Shown here in pieces: positions 33,031-44,369 of a DNA stretch of 64,000 nucleotides (positions within the stretch are counted from its first letter, which is position 1; each line of letters starts with the position of its first letter). Under the pieces are notes generated by a model. The model did no database searches. It saw only the letters and a list, made by a program, of their open reading frames with translations, and had not been told where the DNA came from. Source of the stretch: Prorocentrum cordatum (taxonomy: Eukaryota > Sar > Dinophyceae > Prorocentrales > Prorocentraceae); NCBI GenBank assembly GCA_963575745.1, contig CAUYUJ010020768.1, positions 31,001 through 95,000 on the forward strand, given 5' to 3'. The position numbers were made by a program, and so were the translations under genes.

Positions 33031-33411
33031 ACCTGGTTGACGGTTTACCGCCGGTTCCAAGTTCCCAGGGGTATTTTCGCTCTTTCCGGTGTGTGTTCTC
33101 TTTGCTCTCCGGGGTTCGGACGCTACCAATGGTTCGGTTTTGCTTCGATTTGAAAGATATTTGACATTTCATTTTGAGAAAGCAGATTTTCGGCCCCTGT
33201 AGTGGGTTATGCCGCGTCTGCCAGTCAAATTCTGAGGTCTGTAGGTGCAGTATTACTATCAAAACACTTGGCGTAACTATCGTCGGATAAAAACATAAAA
33301 ACGTGATTTTTCGAGTTTTTTTGAATCTTGCTCCAGACGCTCCCTTCATGTGTACCGAGGAGCGCTGTGCGAGAAAAGAGCTCTACGAGGGTCCCGGCGG
33401 TAACCTGGTTG
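33031..33411 (+). repeat. Hairpin unit between elements 3 and A
   Basis: Right half of the element 3 target hairpin, one ~330 bp unit (ATTTGAAAGATATTTGAC, CCTGTAGTGGGTTATGCC, GCAGTATTACTATC, GAGAAAAGAGCTCTACGAGG), and the left half CCCGGCGGTAACCTGGTTG of the next hairpin, in which element A sits. Confidence 0.85.
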
Positions 33412-33784
33412 CAGCAGAGTTTACCTCCTGCTCAGCCAGGCCTCACCGCTGGGGCCCCCCTCGTCTCGAGCTGCATTGTGCAGTAAGGAGTCTTTGGTTC
33501 CTCATGCTGTACACGGTGTTTCAGAGTCTGTTTTGCCTGAGTACCGTACACGTTCATTGATTGTCGGAGTGCACATTGACTGTTCAGATTGTCGGAGTAC
33601 CGTACGCTTTCATTGAGTGTCGAAGGCCTGTACACATTCTTTGTCGTCGGATTACACGTTGACGGTCCAGATCGTCGGAGTACCGTTTACATTCGTTGAG
33701 CTCTACAAGTATCGTACTCAACTGTCCATCTTGTTATTGCCTGTGATTGGCCTTCTTCTTGTTGAGCGACTCCACGTTTTAAAT

Positions 33785-34948
33785 ATGGAGTTTGTTTCAT
33801 CTGAATTGTCAGGCACGGATTTTATTGCTTCAGAATGGACAGATACGGCGTTGTTTACTTCCGAGTTTCTCGCTGCTCGTTTGTCTACGCTCGAAGTGTG
33901 TGTTAGTGATCTATATTGCCGTGTTCGCCCTTCGTACGGAGGTGAGTCCCGCCTGCATGAGCGAGGCCAGCTGTATAGGCATGATGACAAAGTTTCTCAA
34001 TCGAAATTGCGCCGCCTGCGGGCGAAACGTACCAGGTATCGTTTGTGGTCCACGGCTCGGGGGCCAGATTCGTCGTGCCTTGTTCGCGCGGATATTTGCG
34101 CGCCCAGATATTATCGGAATTTCTGATCGGACGATTCTGAGGAAGAGGAATGGGTTGAGCACACTTGTGGAACACAGGCTGATATGGATGCTGTTGAATT
34201 GGCTGGCAACTCTTTGTGTTCGCAGTGTTCCGATTGTGGGACTCAGACAGATCCCTGTGTTCTCATTGCGTGTGGGGCTGAGACTGATCGTTGTGTTCTC
34301 TTTGTTGGTGGGGAGGAGAAGGAGGAGTGTCATCGAGTGCGCGTTGATCGGGGTGATGCTTCTCTCATAATGAAGAGATATTGTTTCAAACGAGTGGAGG
34401 CTATCGAGAGTTCAAAGTTGCGCACTTCAGAACGGCATGCGACCAACGGGAGTGCGGTGGAGAGTACCGCTGTTTGGAGTTTAGTTGATGCAGTCGGGAG
34501 TTCCAGTGCAGTCGGGAGTTCAACAGTTCCGAGTGCAGTAGGAAGTTCCACAGTTCGGAGTTCCGCTGATGCAGTTGTTGATGCAGTTGGGAGTTCAACA
34601 GCTGGGAGTTCTGCAGTTGGGAATACCGCGGTTAGGAATTCAGCTGATGCAGTAGGGAGTTCCATGAATGGGAGTTCTGCAGATCGACCGAGTGAGACAC
34701 GCTCTGAGTGTCAAGCTGCCAGGGACTGGGCCCTTGTCGGTGTCGATGTAAGTGCTCTTTGGCGTGAGCTACACCGGCTCCCGAGACAGGAGCTTCAACG
34801 TAGGATTGAGGCTCTTAATGCGTACAGGCTGCAAGTGGGAATTGGAAGTTCCGAGGAGGATGATTTGCAACAGGGGGGTCCTCAGAGTTCTACTTCCAGG
34901 AGTGCATTGGCGCGGAGCGGCAAGAAGCATCGGAAACGGCACAGATGA
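33785..34948 (+). pseudogene. Element A ORF: acidic, Cys- and Ser-rich protein of unknown function
   Basis: Frame from ATG 33785 (MEFVSSELSG) to TGA 34946-34948, broken by one TGA at 34124-34126; the related copy at 51057 has TGC there, so the stop is a point mutation. Order: N-terminal Ser/Glu-rich part, Arg-rich RRLRAKRTRYR, acidic DSEEEEWVE, a Cys cluster with repeated CGTQTD-like motifs (CSQCSDCGTQTDPC), Ser/Val/Gly repeats from a 15-bp minisatellite (VGSSTVGSSAV type, about 34490-34680), C-terminal basic tail GKKHRKRHR. I do not recognise the family. The position matches ORF1 of the autonomous elements, so it may be a packaging protein (inference). Confidence 0.55.
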
Positions 34949-35271
34949 CATATTCATTGATTGTCGGTGCACAGTACACTTTCATTGACTGTCGGAGGAT
35001 ACGTTCGTTGACTGTTGGAGTACGCATTCATTGATTGTCGGAGTACACATTCATTGACTGTTGGAGTATGCATTTATTGATTGTTGGAGGTCCATTGACT
35101 ATTGGAACATACACTCATTGATTGATAATTGATAATTCATTGCATGAGGTCTTACTTTGATAATTGTTAACTTCATTGCATGAGGTCTTACTTCAACTGC
35201 ATTGATGCTCTCTCTCTCTCTCTCGTTGCTCTTCGCTTCATTTGTAGCGGCGACGTGAGGCGTAGTAGATG
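34949..35271 (+). repeat. CATTGATTGTCGGAGTA minisatellite, element A
   Basis: After the ORF stop, degenerate ~22-bp repeats (TTCATTGATTGTCGG, TTCATTGACTGTTGG) continue to about 35130, followed by two copies of CATTGCATGAGGTCTTAC and a (TC)n tract (35212-35224). The same repeat forms the 5' leader of element B. Confidence 0.75.
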
Positions 35272-35504
35272 CTTCAAGAGACACGTTTTTCAGGGTACAT
35301 CCAGCCCACAGGGGATGGCTGCACCAACCCGACCGCCCTTGTAGGGCCCCGTGGTCGGACCGCAAACCGCAAAAAACCTGGTTGCCTCCCTCCTCGGGGG
35401 TCTGGCGGCTGGGGGCTCCCGTTTGGGGCTCTCGTCTCGAGCGGCATTGTGCCGTGCTGCTGTGTTTGGTTCTCATTACCCTGCACGGCCTGTGTATTGT
35501 ACGT

Positions 35505-35940
35505 GCTCATTGATTGTCGGCGAGCAGATTCATTGATTGTCAGAGTACACACTTCATTGATTGTCAGAGTACACGCTTCATTGATTGACGTTGTGCACGT
35601 TCATTGATTGTCGGAGTACATATCATTGATTGTCGGAGTTTGCATTTCATTGACTGTCGGAGTACACATTCATTGACTGTCGGAGTACATCTTCATTGAG
35701 AGGCTGCACATTGTATTCTTTCATTGTTTGTTGAAGTACGCACTTCATTGACTGTTGCAGTACACGCTTCATTGATTGTCGGAGTACGCATTCATTGATT
35801 GGAGTACATACTCATTGATTGTCGGAGTACACTTCGTTGGCGGTTGGAGTACACATCCACTAATTGTCGGAGTACACTTTCATTGACTGTTTGGAGTTCG
35901 TATTTATTGATTGTCAGAGTACACGTTTCATTGCCTGTTT
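35505..35940 (+). repeat. ~22-bp leader minisatellite of element B
   Basis: About twenty degenerate copies of TTCATTGATTGTCGGAGTAC with GATT/GACT and GTCGG/GTTGG alternation. Shorter versions occur in the leaders at 7697-7880, 33555-33700 and, in altered form (CATTGAGAAGTTATTGTC), 57700-57850. It contains no ORF of interest. Confidence 0.8.
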
Positions 35941-36053
35941 CAGTGTGCACGCCCATCGCGGCGTGGGGTTCACAACCCAGCCCTTCGTGGGAAAGTGGGA
36001 GGCTGCCTCCGAGCGTTGAACCGAGTGATTTCGGTTACCCACCATCAGTTGCC

Positions 36054-37095
36054 ATGGCGGGGTCGAGTGATGTGGCGATGGCAGAGACTGAGACTGAACG
36101 GAAACGGATGAGGGAGGAGGAGCAGTCGGGATCAGCAAATCTGTTGAGTGAGCTTCAGAGAATGATGGCACAACAAACGCAGAGTGTGACGGCGGCCGTT
36201 CTCACAGCAGTGGACGGGAAAATCGAGACGGTCAAAAAGGGCAATTACAGCAGTTGACAGTAAGGTGGATGCCGTCCAAAAATCTTTCAATCAGGATATG
36301 CAGGCTTCCTCACGTAGGCAAGCTGATCTGGAGACTAAGTTTCTGAATCATATTGTTGGCAGCGACGGGGCGGCATCAGAGACGTCCGCTAGAGCGCCAG
36401 CGGCTTCAAACCAGGGGTCAGGCACAGCTCCAGGGCGTTTCAACTTTCAGTGGGAGCCAAGTTTTGTTGAGTGCAAGGGGTGGGTTACTGATTGGAACAA
36501 CCGTGGGTTGAGATCCCGTCAGATGATGGCCCAGGATGTCCTGGCGACCCTGCTCAACTCAATTAAACAACGCATCATTCAGTCTGGAGAGTGGTGCAAC
36601 TGTATCGACGAGGAGGCGACGACGAACGCAAACTCGGGTAGGGAGTACTTCGGATATGGGCGTTTGGGAGTCTATTTCAAGAAAGGTACTCCAGGACAGA
36701 AGTTGTGGGCACTTAGACGGTCACTGTTATCTAATCTAGCCCTTGCGAGTGATGGTATCAATAGACTCCCGTGGCCCGAGGCGGCCAATATTCGGGTGTC
36801 TGTGGAGGTCGCCCCATGGAAGACCGCACATGTCCAAGCTTCAGGCAAGTGTCATGCTGCATGGTCTCAGGTGTGCAGGAACGGAACCATCATACGCTCA
36901 GAGCTTGGCAGTGGTCTGGGACAACCATATGTGTGGGCGCGTGCATCCAGTGAGGCGCAGAATGCAGGTCAGATTGTCATGATATTTCAGCCTGGACCAC
37001 ATGCGCAGGAGGGATGGACGATTCGGGACGACATTCAATCAGATGAGCCGAATTTTGACATTGCAGGCCTCAAGGCGCGACTATCAGCGCCATGA
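36054..37095 (+). pseudogene. Element B ORF1, one frameshift
   Basis: Starts at ATG 36054 (MAGSSDVAMAE). A frameshift lies near the A5 run at 36234-36238, after which reading continues from KVDAVQKSF. Coiled coil on both sides of the shift (LLSELQRMMAQQTQ to RRQADLETKFLNH). C-terminal domain with PSFVECKGWVTDWN and VSVEVAPWKTAHVQASGKC, the APWK motif shared with elements 1 and 3. The TGA at 37093-37095 is in frame with ORF2: CGA CGA GAG follows, then GSWNLRRR of the endonuclease before any AUG. Confidence 0.75.
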
Positions 37096-40000
37096 CGACG
37101 AGAGGTCCGTCTAGGCTCGTGGAACCTACGACGGAGAGGACAATTTATTATCCACACAATACTTAGTGCGATGAAAGGGGCGGATGTGACACTCCTGGGG
37201 GTACAAGAGTGTCAAAATCTGTGGGATCATCGTTCTGAGCTGTCAGGTTCGGGTGAAGGTGCTATTCACGCGATTTTTGACAGCTTCGGCAAGGTTGCCA
37301 TCCTGTATAAGGATAATTGGCGGAAGCACCGCCTTGCTACGTTCAAGGGGAAAGGTTACGTTGCCACAGGATTTACGACGGTCACGGTTGTTTCATGCTG
37401 TTTGCCCAATGCTGAGGATGTGACGTTGAAGAGTGATGACATTACGAATGAGAAGTTCCAGAACATCATATATAATATGAATGAGGCCCTGGAGAAGTAT
37501 TTCCACAGGTACCCTAGGAGGCCCCAGAAGGTGGTGTTGCTCACGGATGCCAACGTGGAGCTGTCGCCAGATACGAGCTGTAACGGTCTACAACTTACGG
37601 GGGAGGGATTGCTGGAATCAACTCTGGTCTACTCGGGCGGGGCATCGCGTGTGCGTTGGAGGGGGAGGGAGGCAATGAAGGAGGCGCTTCTTCAGTTCTG
37701 TGGGAGGTGGAGGATTGTGATGGCCAACGCATTTGGACCCAGGAGGCTTACTTGGATCCCGTTGGGTCTTGGGGCTCCCAGTGTCTTGGACTATATTGGG
37801 TTACCCGGTGCACTGTCGGAGGTGGGGTTAAATTCATCCAACCACTGGGGACGACGGCACTGACTGCGGTATCGGATCATGCTCTGTTACATGCCACGTT
37901 ACCATGTGCTCCGACGGGTGTACGCAGACAGAAGCCGAAGGCGACGAGGGCTTCCAATTTGGTCCACTGGGCTCCCGAGGATCCTCAGGCTTACGCTCGG
38001 GAGGCGGAGATTGCTTTCACCACATGCGGGACAATTCCTGTCAGGTCTGCTGCCACGACGCCCGAGGAGGGCTGGGAGCTGGTCAGCCGTTCCCATCCTC
38101 GTGTGGCGCGTCAGCTTAGGACCGTGGTGGAGGAGGAGGGTAACAGCACGGACAGTACGGAGACTATGATGGAGGACATGGAGGAGTGGGAGGAGGTGGA
38201 GGATGTGACGACACAGTGCGTTCAGGCGGTGGGATCACCCTCTTGTGAAGGCGAATTCATCAATACGGCGATTGTGTCGGCGGCCAGTCTCACACCTCAT
38301 GCACAGGGACGACAGGTCCAACGTCCCAAGAAGCCAGAGGAGTTGTGGAGGATGGAGGAGGACATGAAACAGCTCAGGAGGGAGAGGAGGTGGGAGGACT
38401 GCAAACAGTTACGACGGCGGTACCGACCTGCGAAGAGAAGGTAGCAGGCTGAACTGGTCAGATTTCAATTTACCAGGGAAGGACGGAGTAAACGTACACA
38501 CAATCAGGTACTGGAGGTGGTTCAGGAGGACGGTCGTATTCATAGATCTGGGGACTTGGAGGAGTGGGAGGCGGAGATCGGACGGTTTGCTTGTGCCACT
38601 ATTCAATGCGAGGGGGCTCACAGGGCTAGTGCACAGACGTTGGAGACGGCGAGGTGTGCAGCAGCGGCCTCGCATCGGACGCTTGACATTCGCGTGTCCC
38701 TTGTGTTGCGAGCTCTCGCACGACTCAAGAGGGGGGGGGCAGCGTCATGCGATGACGTGTCGCCCGAAATGCTCAAGTTGCTTCCTTGGGCGTGTGTGCG
38801 CCGTGTACGTGACTTCTTTCAGCGCCTGGCCTGTCGGGAGAATCTCACGCCGCAGTGCTGGAGAAATTTCCTTGTCACTCTGATCCCGAAGAGCCCCCAC
38901 ATGACCCAACTCAAAGACACTAGGAACATATGCCTCATACCTCTCATGTCCAAATGATACAGCCTGTGTCTCACTATACTTGCGGAGGAAGAGTTGACAA
39001 AGCTCCGACCTCATACGTGCTTGTTCGGCTTTGCGGCAGGTAGGAAACCACATGCAATTACGGCGGTACTTACGAGGCTCTCACAGCACGCGTGTCTCTG
39101 GGGCAAAGGGGAATCATTATATCTTGGGAGTGCAGACGTACTACAGTGCTTCGACCATGTGACGTTGACATTGGCGTATAACAGTCTGGTACCATTGGGG
39201 TTCCCCTCGGAGCTTATATTTGCCCTCTTGGAGCCCATGCATGAGAACGTGTGTCAGATGTCCTTTGAAGGTGTGCGGTGGACGGATTGGGTGTCTTGGG
39301 ATAGGAGTATCCGCACGGGAGGAGTGGAGAGCCCCTTCTTGTTCAAGGCTGTCTCGGTGTATCTTTGGGAAAAAGGTGGCGCGGCAGTGGGAGGAGAACG
39401 ACTATGGTTATGAATTGGAGACCCCCTTGAGTGGAGGTAGGAGGAGGATTTCGCATGCTCTGTGGGCGGACAACTTGTATGTGTGTGCACGGTCCCTGGA
39501 CGAACTTCGGGAGATGATGTCTATGCTCACGGTGCCGTTGGCTCAGGCGGGCCTGCGGTGGAAACCCTCATCGCTGGGATACCTCTTGTGTGGAGGCTGG
39601 CCTCGCTGTTCTGATGCCGAGCTTCGTGTGTGGGTCCCTGAGTATGGTGAGGAGTTGGTCCTGCCGCGTCTTCGACAGATGTCGGCTCTGGGAGTGGAAC
39701 TCTTTGATGACTGGAGTGAGCATCGGGATCTAATTTGTCATTTACAGCGTGCCAGGCGTGCGTGGATGTGTGATGTACAGTTCTATCGCTGTAGACAGTT
39801 ACCTATGCGTGATCGTTTTATGCGTTACATTGCACGGGTGCAGTCCATTGTGTTGTATGCATGTGAAGGTATGACGGCGGATGAGGGGACTATTCAGAAG
39901 TTATATGCGCGGGAGGGTCAACTGCTGGCGATCATTGGTGGTCTGCGTGAGAAGGCGAGTGAGGATTGGACCGTGTGTACTCAGAGGCGGCTGCGCTATG

Positions 40001-40347
40001 GTCGCCAACACTTTGCTAGGTACGGCTTCCAATCATTGGTCCAAAGATTTCTCAGAAAGCAGTTTGACTGGGCAAAGGATGTGGCATCGTTCGCTTGTAT
40101 GCATACGTGTGCACCTATGTTGGCGCGTGCGCCGGGGGAGGAGGCGCATGCCAATCGGCGTCAGCGTACGAGAATCTTCCGTGAGACGGTGCGGGGCCAA
40201 CGACAGAGGCTCTCGACCACCCAGCCTGGTGCGGCTCCGACGCCTGCACCACCTGTGTCGGATGACGTGCCAAGGCCCTCTGTTCTTTCACGTGTTGCGA
40301 TGCTGCATGGTTTGGGGGAGTGGACGGAGAGGGGGGGGGGGCTATGA
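37096..40347 (+). pseudogene. Element B ORF2, endonuclease and reverse transcriptase part
   Basis: Endonuclease: LGSWNLRRR (Asn 37123), GVQECQNL, CCLPNA, LTDANVEL, VLDYIGLPG, then a frameshift near 37850 before AVSDHALLHA. In-frame stops: TAG 38442 and TGA 38955 (KWY with Trp TGG to TGA). A further frameshift lies at an A5 run near 39370. RT: LIPKSP, FGFAAGRKPHAIT, motif A GSADVLQCFDHV (Asp 39136), motif B-like IRTGGVESPFLF, motif C SHALWADN (Asp 39469, Asn next), then the thumb-like LGVELFDDWSEHRDL region. It ends at TGA 40345, overlapping the ATG of the RNase H frame. Inactive as it stands. Confidence 0.82.
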
Positions 40348-41291
40348 TTACTGCAAGTGGGAGGAGGACGGAGATAACCAGACTAACAGGGAGGAGGTTA
40401 CCTACAGGCTACAGGCCGTGGGACTTCCTATTTGTGCAGGCTGCTGGTGTGAACTGGTTGCACCATCTCGACTGGAGTGAACATGGTTTTCGCGAGTTTG
40501 CTACGGCCCGACTGTGTGCGGCGGGATTTTCACATATGACGGAGGGCATTATCTTTAAGGAGGAGGGGGGTCAGATGCACAGAGAGGAGGAGGAGGAGGA
40601 GGACAATCAGTATACACAGGCGGCGCTTGATCGTATTGCCAGGCGCCTCGCAGCAAACTTTGAAAATGAGGTCCGCTTCGAGCGACGAGGCGGAGTTGCG
40701 ATGGAGCTGTTGGGCGACTCCATGCTGATAACCAACTGGATGAGGGGGAGGTGGAACTGCAACAACCATATATACCGATCGCAGGTGGGGGAGGTTATTG
40801 ATCTGTTAGACGACGCCTGTCGAAATTTCAAGCTGCAGGGCCCAGCCACAGGATATGACTTGTGGCGTCATGACTATCGTGAAGGCAACGACCGTGCCGA
40901 CCGACTGACTTGGGAAATCAGACATCTACCATTACAATCGAGGTACAGAAGCATTCAACAACATATAAGCAATCCTGAAACATTGATCGCAATCCGTGGT
41001 GCGTACGACGGTGGCGTTAGCAGTGCAGGTGCTGGGGGAGGATGGTGGCTAGACGGTAAGTTCATCAGTGAGCAATCTGGGGAAGGGGTTAGTGATTGCC
41101 TGCACACGTTTACCCGTCCGTTGGCGGAGGAGGCTTTTGGCCTGCTTCCCGATGCGACGGTTACACAGTCTGAGCTTGAGGCCGCTTCGAGACTTGCCCG
41201 CTCTGCGTGCAAGATACTTCAAGAGTATCGCGTTTTTCAGGGTACATCCAGCCCGCAGGGGATGGCTGCGCCAACCCGACCGCCCTTGTAG
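40344..41291 (+). pseudogene. Element B permuted RNase H ORF
   Basis: ATG 40344 overlaps the RT stop as ATGA; the frame is -1 relative to the RT and stays open to 41291, reading into the 3' UTR. GEWTER, conserved in other copies, lies on the RT side of the junction, so either -1 frameshifting on the G-run (40331-40341) or reinitiation would be needed. A Glu-rich linker (HREEEEEEDNQ) precedes the domain: LLGDSMLITNWMRGRW (Asp 40716), REGNDRADRLT (Asp 40899), AYDGGVSSAGAGGGWWLDG (Asp 41007), AEEAFGL, TQSELEAASRL (Glu 41172). All four acids are kept, in permuted order. Confidence 0.8.
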
Positions 41292-44200
41292 GGCCCTGTG
41301 TTCCCATTGGCAGACGCGACCCTAAGAGAGAATGTGGTAACTTGGGGTTGGTTTTTCTCTATTTCTGCAAAATACCTCGTAAGAGCTAAGCGGAATTCGG
41401 GCGCAGGGTGGAGCTAGTTTGCCGACCCGACCATAAGAGACAATGTGGCGACCTGGGGTCGGTTTTTCTATCTTAATGCAAAATTTGCGAACGGATATTT
41501 TTCCCACCTGTAGTGCGTTATGCCGCATCTGCCAGTGAAATCCTCGGGTCCGTAGCTGCACTATTACTATCAAAACACTTGCTGGAACCGTCGGCCGTTT
41601 CGAGTCATCTTGACACGCGTTGACGTTTTGTTGTTGTACTTAACTCGAGATCTAGGACAGCTACAGAGCTGATACTTACAGAAACAGATTCAGAATCATA
41701 GGAGCGTTCGTCTGTTTCATCGAGAGGTCTGAACTCGGTCTGCTACTGGAGCTAGAGCCCCGCAGCTATTCCTATTGTACGAGTGATCTTGACAGGTGCT
41801 GTCTCTTTCCTTTAACGGAAGATTTAGAATAGCTACAGAGCTGGTACGCATATAACACGATCTAGTATCCCCGGCGAGTTCTTTCCTCGCATTAAGAGGT
41901 CTGAACTTGGTCTGGCACTCGAGCTAGGTCCACGAAAAAAATACAAAATAACATATTTTTCGAGCTTTTTTCTTCACGCTTGAGAAAGCCTTTTTCGTGT
42001 GCTCCGAGCAGCGCCGCGCGAGAACAGAGCTCTACGAGGCTCCCGGCGGCTACCTGGTTGACGGTGTACCGCCGGATCCCAGTTTCAAAATTTGTTTTCA
42101 GAACCGGTTTTCTTCCCACTTGTAGTGGGTTAGGCCGCGTCTGCCATGTAAACTCTCAGGCCCGCAGGTGCAGTATTACTATCGAAGCACTTGCGGGAAC
42201 CGACTGTTCCGAATCATCTTGACACGCGTTCACGGTTTTTGTACTTAACTCGAGATTTCGGAGATCTACAATACTTACAGAAACCGATGCAGAATCATCA
42301 AGCGTGTTCGTCTGTTCCATCGAGAGGTCTGAAATCGGTCCGTTACTCGAGCTAGATCCGCAAAACTATTCGCTGGTGCTGTCGGTTTCCCTTAAGAGCT
42401 ACATAGCTGGTACGCATATAAACCGATCCAGGATCACCCGGCGCGTTTTTTCTCCGCCTTTTCGAGAGGTCTGAACTCGGTCTGGCACACCCAGGTCAAC
42501 AAAATGAAGGTAAAAAATGGAAAAAAGAATTGTTCGAGCTTTTTTCTTCACGCTTGATAGAGCTTTTTACGTGTGCTCCGAGCAGCGTTGCGCGATAACA
42601 GAGCTCTACGAGGCTCCCGGCGGCTACCTGGTTGACGGTTTACCGCCGGATCCCAGTCTAGGGAAGATTTTCCGTCCCCGAGGGTCTCTTTGCTCTTCGG
42701 GTTTTTAACGCTACCAAGTGCAAGATCTGAAAATTCGTTTTGAGAGCTGGTATTTTTCCCACCTGTAGTGGGTTATGCCGTCTCTGCCAGTTAAATTCTC
42801 AGGTCCGTAGCTGCAATATTACTATCGAAAGACTTGAGGGAACCGTCGGAACACGCGTTGACGGTTTTCTGTACTTAACTCGAGATTTAGGACAGCTACA
42901 GAGCTGATACTTACAGAAATCAATTCATAATTATCAGGCGCGTTCGTCTGTTTCATCGAGAGGTCTGAACTCGGTCTGTTACTCGAGCTAGATCCGCGAA
43001 ACTATTCGTATCATGCGAGTGATCTTGACAGGTGCTGTCGGTTTCCCTTAACTGAAGATTTAGAAGAGCTGCAGAGCTGGTGCGCATATAAACCGATCCA
43101 GTATCACCCGGCGCGTTCTTTTCTCGCATCGAGAGGTCTGAACTCGTCTGGCACTCGAGCTAGGTCCACGAAGCGAAGATGCAAAATAGAAAAACGTATT
43201 TTTCGAGCTTTTTTCTTCACGCTTGATAGAGCTTTTTACGTGTGCTCCGAGCAGCGTTGCGCAAGAACAGAGCTCTACGAGGCTCCCGGCGGTTACCTGG
43301 TTGACGTTTTGCCGCCGGATCCCATTTCTGCGAGTGCCTCTTCGCTCTTCGAGGAGCGGTCTGCAAGAAAAGATCTCTACGAGGTGCCCGGCGGTAACCT
43401 GGTTGACGGTTTACCGTCGGTTCCCTTCTTCGCCCTCCGGAGAGCTCTCTGAGAGCTAGAGGGTTTTAGATTAGAAGCCAGCGGGGTGGTGCCCGCCACC
43501 AGCCCATCTTCGCCGCTCCAGAATCCCCGCAGCAACTCGTCCGGGGTCGCAGCGGGTCCGGGAGCGCTTCCGGCAGGCGTGCGCGCGTGCAGGCACGCGT
43601 GAAAGCGTTCCTGGCAGCGCTTTCGAAGCGCTGCAACGGAGCCCCCCAGAGCTTTCCAGGGAAGATTTCCCCATTGCGGAGGTCTCTTCGCTCTCCGGGT
43701 TTTGGGCGCTACCAGGTGGACGCTACCAAGTAGGCGCTACCAAGTACGTCGTGGAGCTCTTCGGCATCGATGAGCTAGAAGAATTCCGGCGCGGGGTGAA
43801 GCTAGTTAGTCGACCCGACCAGAAAGGACAATGTGACAACTTTGGGTCGGTTTTACTTTGACAATTTATTTTGAGAAAGCCGATTTGTACGCCGAGCATT
43901 GGCATATAAAATTTGTTCACTCAGCAGCTCATCTCTCTAGAGCCAGTTTTAGTACTAGCTCTCTTCCGGGAACCGACTTCATTTTGACTCCAGAAAATAT
44001 CAACTTGACGTTTTTCTAGAAAGCTCCCAGAAGCTCTCCGCTTCGATCCTGAGCTTTCTCACGGGTGCAAGGAGCTCTAGGAGGTCGAGATAGGACACTA
44101 TTCGTATTATAACTCGTAGAGCCCCCCTTAGCTAGTTGCTGGAAGCTTAAGAGTAATTCCGGGGCGCTGGAGAGCTAGTTGGCAAGAAAAATCTCGACGG

Positions 44201-44369
44201 ACTTTTTGCTGACTTTTGGTCGGTTGAAAATTTCGTTCTCAAAATTCAACCATTCGTTAGAGCTCCAGTATTTTTGCTGTCATATTCGATCTTATTTCCG
44301 CTCATCGTCTTAATCTCAGCTCGATCGGGTAGATATTACTGCCAAAAAGTGTCCCGGCGGGATTGGCCG

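Larger units (their letters stand above)
33412..35375 (+). mobile_element. Non-autonomous retroelement A
   Basis: The 5' leader is the same as element 1 (GTTTACCTCCTGCTCAGCC...) with the predicted acceptor AG at 33469-33470. The 3' part (AGAGACACGTTTTTCAGGG...GCAAACCGCAAAA) is shared with elements B and 5. There is no endonuclease or RT; instead one ORF of unknown type (33785-34948). The insertion is in a hairpin loop: GGTAACCTGGTTG to the left and ACCTGGTTG (35376-35384) to the right, a 9-bp target duplication. It is immediately followed by element B. Probably mobilised in trans by B-type machinery through the common 3' end. Confidence 0.8.
35385..41300 (+). mobile_element. Non-LTR retrotransposon, element B (autonomous type, decayed)
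   Basis: Starts at CCTCCCTCCTCGG directly after the target duplication of element A, so B and A share one hairpin. Leader with acceptor-like CTCGTCTCGAG (35440-35441), ~22-bp repeats (35505-35940), ORF1, TGA, endonuclease, RT, RNase H. The 3' UTR is lost after GTAGGGCCCTGTG (41300), which joins TTCCCATTGG of a short unit; the terminus and hairpin right half are deleted. Several frameshifts lie in homopolymer runs, and there are two in-frame stops. Confidence 0.82.
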
